Assembly: GCF_003586305.1 (NCBI RefSeq)
Contig: NZ_QXJI01000005.1
Coordinates: 1-35,013 of the forward strand
Reading direction: 5' to 3'
Source: Cognatilysobacter tabacisoli
GTDB taxonomy: Bacteria > Pseudomonadota > Gammaproteobacteria > Xanthomonadales > Xanthomonadaceae
Length of the DNA stretch: 35,013 nt
A program made the position numbers and the translations under genes. Below, in pieces: positions 27,709-35,013 of this stretch. Positions within the stretch are counted from its first letter, which is position 1. Every line of letters begins with the position of its first letter. Under the pieces are notes generated by a model. That model had not been told where the DNA came from, made no database searches, and saw only the letters and a list, made by a program, of their open reading frames with translations.

Positions 27709-28860
27709 ATGAGTGACTCTGCCCAGGTGCTGCCGAAGGCCAAGAAGTCCGTCGCCCTCAGCGGCACCGCCGCCGGCAACACCGCGCTGTGCACCGTCGG
27801 CCGCAGCGGCAACGATCTGCACTACCGCGGTTACGACATCCACGACCTGGCGACGAAGTCGACGTTCGAGGAAGTCGCGCACCTGCTCGTGCACGGCACG
27901 TTGCCGACGTCGTCCCAGCTGAAGGCCTACCGCACCAAGCTCAAGCGCCTGCGCGGCCTGCCGGCGATCGTCGCCGAGGCGCTCGAGCTGGTGCCCGCCA
28001 ACGCGCATCCGATGGACGTGATGCGCACCGGCTGCTCGGTGCTCGGCACCGTGCTGCCCGAGCGCGAGGGCCATCCGGCGTCGGAGGCGCGCGACATCGC
28101 CGACAAGCTGATCGCCAGCTTCGGCTCGATGCTGCTGTACTGGTGGCACTTCACCCGCAACGGCCGGCGAATCGACGTCGAGACCGACGACGACACGGTC
28201 GCGGGGCATTTCCTCCACCTGCTGCACGGCGAGCCGCCCAGCGACCTGCACGCGCAGTCGCTGGACAAGTCGCTGATCCTGTACGCCGAGCACGAGTTCA
28301 ACGCGTCGACCTTCACCGCGCGCGTGATCGCCGGCACCGGCTCGGACCTGCACTCGTGCATCACCGGCGCGATCGGCGCGCTGCGCGGCCCGAAGCACGG
28401 CGGCGCGAACGAAGTGGCGATGGACATCATCAGCCGCTATGCGACGCCTGACGAGGCGGAAGCCGACATCCGCGCGCGCATGGAGCGCAAGGAAATCGTC
28501 ATCGGCTTCGGCCACCCGGTCTACACGATCGGCGACCCGCGCAACCCGATCATCAAGGCGATCTCGAAGACACTGTGCGAGAGCGGCGGCAACCGGACGC
28601 TGTTCGACGTGTCCGAGCGGATCGAGACGCTGATGATGGACACCAAGAAGATGTTCCCGAACCTCGACTGGTTCAGTGCATCGGCGTACCACATGATGGG
28701 CATCCCGACGCCGATGTTCACGCCGCTGTTCGTGATCGCGCGGACCACCGGCTGGAGCGCACACGTGATCGAGCAGCGCGAGGACGGCAAGATCATCCGC
28801 CCGAGCGCGAACTACACCGGTCCCGAGGACCGCGCCTACGTGCCGATCGACAAGCGCTGA
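27709..28860 (+). CDS. prpC: 2-Methylcitrate synthase
   Basis: PrpC condenses propionyl-CoA with oxaloacetate to 2-methylcitrate. The 383-residue product is a short-type citrate synthase, clustered with prpE and prpB. Catalytic residues: His230 in [15 protein letters not shown], His269 in [16 protein letters not shown] and Asp320 in [31 protein letters not shown] is typical of PrpC. ATG 27709 follows CCAGGAGACCGTTC. Plain citrate synthase activity may coexist, but the location supports PrpC. A terminator follows 41 bases later. Confidence 0.97.
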   Translation: MSDSAQVLPKAKKSVALSGTAAGNTALCTVGRSGNDLHYRGYDIHDLATKSTFEEVAHLLVHGTLPTSSQLKAYRTKLKRLRGLPAIVAEALELVPANAHPMDVMRTGCSVLGTVLPEREGHPASEARDIADKLIASFGSMLLYWWHFTRNGRRIDVETDDDTVAGHFLHLLHGEPPSDLHAQSLDKSLILYAEHEFNASTFTARVIAGTGSDLHSCITGAIGALRGPKHGGANEVAMDIISRYATPDEAEADIRARMERKEIVIGFGHPVYTIGDPRNPIIKAISKTLCESGGNRTLFDVSERIETLMMDTKKMFPNLDWFSASAYHMMGIPTPMFTPLFVIARTTGWSAHVIEQREDGKIIRPSANYTGPEDRAYVPIDKR

Positions 28861-28901
28861 CTCGACGCTGCATCGCCGGCACCTTCATCGTGCCGGCCCG
28901 A

Positions 28902-28941
28902 CGCGCGCCCCGGGCTCTGCCTGGGGTGCGCGTTTTCGTTT
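28902..28941 (+). terminator. Terminator after prpC
   Basis: CGCGCGCCCC (28902-28911) pairs with GGGGTGCGCG (28923-28932), ten pairs with one G-U, followed by TTTTCGTTT. Strong Rho-independent terminator. A separate stem GCCGGCA (28875-28881) with TGCCGGC (28891-28897) lies upstream. Confidence 0.8.
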
Positions 28942-29166
28942 CGGGGAGGGGCCGTCAACCGCCCGGGCATCGGCTGCGAATGCGCACCCGGCTCGCCACG
29001 GCATCGGCGCCGGACGTTCCGGCGCCAGTTGCGGTCGGGCATCGGTACGGTCGTGCGGTGTCCTGGCGATCACCGTGCGCCGTGGGCGCGGCGTGTCGGG
29101 TCCGATCCGATCGGATCAGAGCGGCGATCAGGATCGACGATCAGGAGCGGCGATCAGGAGCGGCGA
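28942..29166. other. Non-coding stretch after the prp cluster
   Basis: No gene recognised. It holds a 9-bp hairpin GGCGCCGGA (29006-29014) with TCCGGCGCC (29018-29026), a 14-base palindrome GATCCGATCGGATC (29104-29117), and most of a 13-base tandem repeat that runs into the next gene's stop codon. Confidence 0.6.
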
Positions 29167-29177
29167 TCAGGAGCGAC
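29114..29177. repeat. Tandem repeat, five units of about 13 bases
   Basis: Units: GATCAGAGCGGC (29114-29125), GATCAGGATCGAC (29126-29138), GATCAGGAGCGGC (29139-29151 and 29152-29164) and GATCAGGAGCGAC (29165-29177). The last unit contains the stop codon (TCA on this strand, TGA on the minus strand) of the SleB-like gene. Two units are identical, so copy number variation by slippage is plausible. Seen directly; function unknown. Confidence 0.9.
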
Positions 29178-29625
29178 GCGGCTTCAGCGACTGCACCTTG
29201 AAGAAGGTGTGGCCGTCGATCGTCGCCACCTGGTATGCGGTGCGCCAGGACGGCTGGGCGATCGCGAGCGCGGCGAAGTGGCTGGCGCCGGGGACGATTT
29301 CCTTGCGCTCGCCGACCGGCAGCGCCCAGTTGCGCTCGGCGTCGAGCGCGATCGTCACGGCCTCGGCCCAGGCCTCGGTGTTCCGCAGCCGGGTGTTCGG
29401 CGACACGATCGTTGGGGCGAACTGCTTGCGGGCGGTCACCACGTCGCAGACGGTGTCGCCCCAGAGGCCGCTGTCACGGCGGCGCAGGGCGACCTCGGCG
29501 ACGGCCTGCTGGCCACGGACGGACTGGTCGCGGGCCTCGAGGTACACGGTGGTGCTCAGGCACAGCGAATCGGCGGTTTGCGGCGGCAGCACGGAGGCCA
29601 GCCACATGATCCAAGCCAACTTCAT
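29167..29625 (-). CDS. SleB-like cell wall hydrolase
   Basis: The 152-residue product has a short signal-like start (MKLAWIMWLASVLPP) and then a compact SleB/Hydrolase_2 domain. This family cleaves peptidoglycan glycan strands, as in spore cortex lysis; in Gram-negatives the role is less clear. Visible marks are LCLSTTVYLEAR with the probable catalytic Glu30, RGQQAVAEVALRRR, TVCDVVTARKQFAP and ASHFAALAIAQPSW leading to YQVATIDGHTFFKV. Cys22 and Cys60 may form a disulfide. The start ATG 29625 follows AAGGAG; a longer frame upstream has no family similarity. The end lies inside a tandem repeat, and the last residues LKPRRS come partly from repeat sequence. Confidence 0.85.
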   Translation of the reverse strand: MKLAWIMWLASVLPPQTADSLCLSTTVYLEARDQSVRGQQAVAEVALRRRDSGLWGDTVCDVVTARKQFAPTIVSPNTRLRNTEAWAEAVTIALDAERNWALPVGERKEIVPGASHFAALAIAQPSWRTAYQVATIDGHTFFKVQSLKPRRS

Positions 29626-29852
29626 GAACGACTCCTTGCTCCGTTGCGCCGGCCGCACTGTGATGACCGCCTGGTGAAAAGGACGGCAATCGCGGGCGGA
29701 TCCGGCATGGCGTACTGGGGAGGGCGGCGGCTCTGCGGCGCGCTTGGCCCCGGTCACCGGCCGCAGCAGCGGCGAGCCGGTGGAGGGTTCCGCCCAGGCC
29801 GGGGCGGAGAAAGTGGGCGCACCCTAGCGGCGGATTCCTAAACGTCGCCTGA

Positions 29853-29938
29853 ACGCTGAAACGCTAAGTGACGGATTGAATTGAGGTTTTTGATCTGAAC
29901 AGGCCGCTGGAAGCCGCGTCCCGCCAGCGTTTCAGCGT
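29853..29938. repeat. Perfect 13-bp inverted repeat, 60 bases apart
   Basis: ACGCTGAAACGCT (29853-29865) and its exact reverse complement AGCGTTTCAGCGT (29926-29938) flank 60 bases that are unusually AT-rich for this genome. Each arm is itself a direct repeat of ACGCT around GAA. The arm centres are 73 bases apart. It could be a paired operator or the stem of a non-coding RNA; neither is shown. Confidence 0.85.
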
Positions 29939-30022
29939 GTCAAGGGAGTGTGCGGGCCGTCACGAACGCATACCCCCAGAGCTTGGGGTCGGCCAGGCCG
30001 GGAGGGGCGAAATGCGCCGGAT

Positions 30023-30042
30023 CCTCCCCCGATCGGGGGAGG
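30023..30042. terminator. Perfect palindrome after fadH-like gene
   Basis: CCTCCCCC (30023-30030), GATC, GGGGGAGG (30035-30042) is a perfect 20-base palindrome 42 bases beyond the stop of the minus-strand reductase gene. It can form an eight-pair hairpin but has no T tract. It may be a terminator or a member of a dispersed repeat family. Confidence 0.45.
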
Positions 30043-30084
30043 GTCGCGTCTGGCGACGGGCGGCCCAGGGCGGCTTCGCTGCCG

Positions 30085-32241
<2,157 letters not shown>

Positions 32242-33264
32242 TCAGGTCCAGCCGGCCAGGGCGAGCTTGCCGATCGTGGTGCCGGCATCCATGCGACGGT
32301 GCGCCTCGCGCAGGTGGGCGGCGTCGATCGGACCGAGCGTCTGGGTCCACGTGCAGACGAGCTCGCCGGCATCCACCAGCGCCGCAACGCGCGCGAGGAT
32401 CTCGCCCTGCCGCGCCATGTCCGCGGTGCGGTGCTTGGCGCGGGCGAACATGAACTCCCAGTGCAGGCTGATGCCCTTGTCCTTGTACGGGTCGCCGATG
32501 TCCACCGACGCGCTCGGACCGACGACGAGACCGATGCGGCCGAGCGGCGCGACGACCTCGCCTATGGCCTGCCAGTACCGGTTCGTGTCGGCGAGGTTCA
32601 GCACCGCATCGACCTGGCGATGGCCGACCGCCTCCAGCTGAGGCCCCAGCGCCTGGCGGTGGTCGATCACGTGGTGCGCGCCCATCCGCCGGCACCACGC
32701 GACCGTCGCATCGCGCGAAGCGGTGGCGATGACGGTGAAGCCCGCGCGCCGCGCGAGCTGGATCGCGATCGAGCCGACGCCGCCGGCGCCACCGATGACC
32801 AGCAGCGAATGGCCGACGCCGCCGCGTTCGGCATCGAAGCCCATCCGTTCGAACAGCAGCTCCCACGCGGTCAGCGCGGTCAGCGGCAGCGCGGCGGCCT
32901 GCGCCGGGTCCAGCGACGTCGGCGCCAGTGCGATCAGCCGCGCATCGACGAGCTGACGCTGCGCGTTGCTGCCCGGGCGGGTCACGTCGCCGGCGTAGTA
33001 GACGCGGTCGCCGACGTCGAACGACGTGACCGCATCGCCGACGGCCTCGACCACGCCGGCCGCATCGAAGCCGAGCACGCGGGGGCTGGCCTCGACGGCG
33101 GGCTTCGGCGCGCGCAGCTTGGCGTCGACCGGGTTGACCGAGATGGCGTCGACGCGCACCAGCACGTCGTGGCCGGACGGTGCGGGCGGGTCGGGCAGTT
33201 CGACATCGACGAGCGCGTCCGGATCGTCGATCGGCAGGTAGCGGGTCAGGGCAACGGCTTTCAT
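32242..33264 (-). CDS. Zinc-independent MDR oxidoreductase (quinone reductase-like)
   Basis: The 340-residue product belongs to the medium-chain dehydrogenase/reductase superfamily. It has the N-terminal catalytic domain (ISVNPVDAKLR, VLGFDAAGVVEAVGD, VGDRVYYAGD) and the NADPH motif VIGGAGGVGSIAIQLAR (157 on). The usual catalytic and structural zinc cysteines are absent, so despite common annotation as zinc-binding alcohol dehydrogenase it resembles zeta-crystallin-type NADPH:quinone reductases. The substrate is unknown. ATG 33264 follows the YgiD-like gene by 33 bases, so the two are probably cotranscribed. The fadH gene follows after 78 bases. Confidence 0.9.
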   Translation of the reverse strand: MKAVALTRYLPIDDPDALVDVELPDPPAPSGHDVLVRVDAISVNPVDAKLRAPKPAVEASPRVLGFDAAGVVEAVGDAVTSFDVGDRVYYAGDVTRPGSNAQRQLVDARLIALAPTSLDPAQAAALPLTALTAWELLFERMGFDAERGGVGHSLLVIGGAGGVGSIAIQLARRAGFTVIATASRDATVAWCRRMGAHHVIDHRQALGPQLEAVGHRQVDAVLNLADTNRYWQAIGEVVAPLGRIGLVVGPSASVDIGDPYKDKGISLHWEFMFARAKHRTADMARQGEILARVAALVDAGELVCTWTQTLGPIDAAHLREAHRRMDAGTTIGKLALAGWT

Positions 33265-33297
33265 TGCGGCGGGTCCGGGCAGGGAAGGGAAGGGGAA

Positions 33298-34089
33298 TCA
33301 GTCGAAGGCGAACGCATCGAGCGCGAGCGAGCCGAGCTGGTGCGATCGGTGCAGGACGCGCGGCTCCGGTGCCTCGCCGGCCGCGCCAAGCGCGACGAAC
33401 AGCGGCATCAGGTGCTCGACGGTGGGGTGCGAATGGCGTGCATTGGGCGCCTGTTGCTGCCAGTCGACGAGCGCTGCCCAGTCGCGCGCAGCGATCGCGG
33501 CGTGCATCCAGTCGCTGAAGGCGAGGGCCCACGCGGGCAAGGGTGCGTCGCGGTGCGCCCAGTCGAGGTCGCCGAGGTTGTGCACAAAGCCGCCGGACCC
33601 GACGACGAGCACGCCTTCATCGCGCAGCGGCGTCAGCGCGCGGCCGATCGCGATGTGGGTGGCCGCGTCGGCATCCGGCAGCACCGACAGCGGCACCACC
33701 GGAATGTCCGCTTGGGTATACATGCGGCGCAGCGGCACCCACACGCCGTGGTCCAGTCCGCGCGCCGGCTGCAACGATGCGCCCAGGCCGGCGTCCTCGA
33801 GCCGCGCGGCGATGTCCGCCGCCAGGTCCGGATCGCCGGGCGCCGGATAGACGATGTCGTACAGCGGCGCGGGAAAACCGTTGAAGTCGTGCACGGTCGC
33901 TGGCCGCGGGTGCGCGCCGACCGCGGCGCGCGCGCTGGCGTAGTGCGCGCTGGCCACGACGATCGCACGCGGTCGAGGCAGCGCATCGCCAAGGCCATCG
34001 AGGAAGCGCCCGGCAGGCGAGTCCTCCACCGCGAGCAGTGGTGAGCCATGGGACACAAACAGCGCAGGCAGACGAGTGGGGGCGTCCAT
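33298..34089 (-). CDS. 4,5-DOPA dioxygenase extradiol-like protein (YgiD family)
   Basis: The 263-residue product is a class III extradiol ring-cleavage dioxygenase homologue. Probable metal ligands and catalytic histidines are His14 (FVSHGSPL), His49 (VASAHY), His170 (GSGGFVHNLGDL) and His221/His226 (HSHPTVEHLMPLFVALGAA); GLDHGVWVPLRRMY is also typical. E. coli YgiD cleaves L-DOPA in vitro with zinc or iron; the natural substrate is uncertain. ATG 34089 is the start, with only a weak ribosome binding site. It heads a minus-strand run with the MDR and FadH genes and is divergent from the outer membrane gene. Confidence 0.94.
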   Translation of the reverse strand: MDAPTRLPALFVSHGSPLLAVEDSPAGRFLDGLGDALPRPRAIVVASAHYASARAAVGAHPRPATVHDFNGFPAPLYDIVYPAPGDPDLAADIAARLEDAGLGASLQPARGLDHGVWVPLRRMYTQADIPVVPLSVLPDADAATHIAIGRALTPLRDEGVLVVGSGGFVHNLGDLDWAHRDAPLPAWALAFSDWMHAAIAARDWAALVDWQQQAPNARHSHPTVEHLMPLFVALGAAGEAPEPRVLHRSHQLGSLALDAFAFD

Positions 34090-34238
34090 CCCGGCAGCGT
34101 GCGCCTGTCAGGCGTCGCAACCAAGGCCTGCGGGTGACCCGCCGGGTGAGCGTTCCCATCAATACGGGAGAAGCGCTGTGCGTGCACATCCGCGCGACGT
34201 CCCTTAATGCCAAATGACGCGAGTCGAACGGTTCACGG

Positions 34239-34254
34239 AACTTCGACAGAAGTT
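34239..34254. promoter_or_regulatory. Inverted repeat in the divergent intergenic region
   Basis: AACTTC (34239-34244) and GAAGTT (34249-34254) are separated by GACA. The element lies in the 298-base gap (34090-34387) between the divergent dioxygenase and outer membrane genes. It could be an operator for either. The nearby AT-richer stretch 34250-34280 probably holds the plus-strand promoter (weak TTCGAC 34242-34247 and TAACAC 34265-34270, 17 apart). Nothing else is recognised in the gap. Confidence 0.35.
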
Positions 34255-34387
34255 AGATCGCTGTTAACACTGCTTTCACAACGCCGAACCTAGGCTGCGC
34301 CCCGATGGCTTGAATCCCCGTAGCCGTCTTGCACGGTGAACACCACGAAGCCGCGGTTTCACTTCGATCTATCAAGGAGACAGATAA

Positions 34388-35013
34388 ATGAACAAGAAAC
34401 TCCTCTGCGCCGCTCTGCTGGGTGGCCTGAGCGTGGCCGGCGCGGTGAACGCGCAGGACTTCGACGACCGCTGGTACCTGACGGGTTCCGCCGGTTTCAA
34501 CATCCAGGACAACGACCGCGGCACGCGCAACGCGCCGTTCGGTGCGATCGGCCTCGGCAAGTTCATCACGCCGAACTGGTCGATCGATGGCGAGCTGAAC
34601 TACCAGAACCCGAAGGTCGACCGTAACCAGGACCTCAACTGGAGCCAGTACGGCCTGTCGATCGACGCCCGTCGCCACTTCCTGGTCGACGGCCGCGGCT
34701 GGAATCCGTACATCGTGATGGGCCTGGGCTACCAGCGCGCGGAAGAGGAATACGACAACTTCCCGAACCCGAACTCCCCGGCGCAGCGTGAAGACGGCCA
34801 CCTGGCCGGCAAGATCGGTGCCGGTATCCAGAGCTCGTTCGCGAACAAGCGTGCCGCGATCCGCGCCGAACTGGCCTACCGCATCGATGCCGACAACGAC
34901 AGCATCGGCGCGTTCCTGAACGACGACGTCCCGCAGGACGACGGCGAGGACTACTTCGGTGACGTGCTGGCTTCGGTCGGCGTGATCATCCCGCTCGGCG
35001 CCCCGGCTGCTCC
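34388..35013 (+). CDS. Outer membrane beta-barrel protein (OmpA-like), partial
   Basis: The window holds the first 208 codons; the 3' end lies outside. A signal peptide MNKKLLCAALLGGLSVAGAV ending NA, with cleavage before Gln23, is followed by alternating-residue beta strands such as RWYLTGSAGFNIQ, FGAIGLGKFI, NWSIDGELNYQ, NPYIVMGLGYQRAEE and AAIRAELAYRID. This fits an eight-stranded OmpA-type barrel. Whether an OmpA peptidoglycan-binding domain follows cannot be seen. AAGGAG at 34374-34379 precedes ATG 34388 at ideal spacing. Codon choice (AAC, AAG, CTG) suggests high expression. Confidence 0.88.
   Translation, partial: MNKKLLCAALLGGLSVAGAVNAQDFDDRWYLTGSAGFNIQDNDRGTRNAPFGAIGLGKFITPNWSIDGELNYQNPKVDRNQDLNWSQYGLSIDARRHFLVDGRGWNPYIVMGLGYQRAEEEYDNFPNPNSPAQREDGHLAGKIGAGIQSSFANKRAAIRAELAYRIDADNDSIGAFLNDDVPQDDGEDYFGDVLASVGVIIPLGAPAA

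Larger units (their letters stand above)
29626..30084. other. 459-base non-coding stretch with paired inverted repeats
   Basis: No gene recognised on either strand. It holds a stem TCCGCCC (29789-29795) with GGGCGGA (29802-29808), the 13-bp inverted repeat pair at 29853-29938 around a locally AT-rich core, and the palindrome at 30023-30042. A perfect minus-strand TTGACA lies at 29943-29938, but no -10 box follows at the right distance. It separates the SleB-like gene from the fadH-like gene on the minus strand. Confidence 0.6.

Noticed and set aside
29114-29177. CRISPR array
   Set aside because: The units are directly adjacent 13-mers with no spacers.
29029-29841. Plus-strand open frame over the SleB-like gene
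   Set aside because: It is antisense to a gene with recognisable hydrolase motifs and a good ribosome binding site.
29938-29943. Perfect minus-strand TTGACA as a promoter
   Set aside because: No -10-like hexamer occurs 16-18 bases further on the minus strand; kept only as context for the inverted repeat.

Overview
Organism. The window is GC-rich DNA of a gammaproteobacterium, most probably family Lysobacteraceae/Xanthomonadaceae (Lysobacter, Luteimonas or a close relative). The main clues are the ribosomal protein sequences, above all an L4 whose tunnel loop reads [14 protein letters not shown] instead of the usual WRQKGTGRAR, a class II (plant/actinobacterial-like) DAHP synthase, and a DsbB next to rplQ. 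The genus assignment is inference from remembered sequences; no search was run. Layout, left part (1-14640). The 3' end of tuf is followed by a structured 428-base leader and then one uninterrupted plus-strand S10-spc-alpha super-operon: rpsJ, rplC, rplD, rplW, rplB, rpsS, rplV, rpsC, rplP, rpmC, rpsQ, rplN, rplX, rplE, rpsN, rpsH, rplF, rplR, rpsE, rpmD, rplO, secY, rpsM, rpsK, rpsD, rpoA, rplQ, closed by a strong intrinsic terminator. Most genes are 2-17 bases apart or overlap, but five spacers (rpsN-rpsH, rplR-rpsE, secY-rpsM, rpsD-rpoA, rpoA-rplQ) are unusually long for these junctions and hold GC-rich hairpins of unrelated sequence. rpmJ (L36) is absent from its usual place after secY. 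Layout, middle part (14700-24460). dsbB (disulfide oxidoreductase) and a class II DAHP synthase (first step of aromatic amino acid synthesis) lie on the plus strand. Then follows a minus-strand run: typA/bipA, a DUF2127-like membrane protein and an amidase-signature lipoprotein. Back on the plus strand come a cytoplasmic cyclophilin (ppiB), a class I aminotransferase, a membrane-anchored glutaredoxin-like protein and malate dehydrogenase, with terminators after ppiB and mdh. Layout, right part (24560-35013). A compact propionate module (prpE, prpB, prpC) converts propionate to 2-methylcitrate and cleaves 2-methylisocitrate, but no methylcitrate dehydratase or prpR is next to it. It ends at a clear terminator. 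Next come a minus-strand SleB-like cell wall hydrolase whose stop codon lies in a 13-base tandem repeat, a 459-base non-coding stretch with a pair of perfect 13-bp inverted repeats, and a minus-strand redox run (YgiD-type extradiol dioxygenase, zinc-less MDR oxidoreductase, 2,4-dienoyl-CoA reductase). Last is the start of a secreted outer membrane beta-barrel protein that runs off the window. No tRNA, rRNA, CRISPR array, insertion sequence or phage gene was recognised. I see no defence or secretion system. The most promising unexplained signals are the hairpin-rich spacers in the ribosomal operon, the tandem repeat at 29114-29177 and the paired inverted repeat at 29853-29938.
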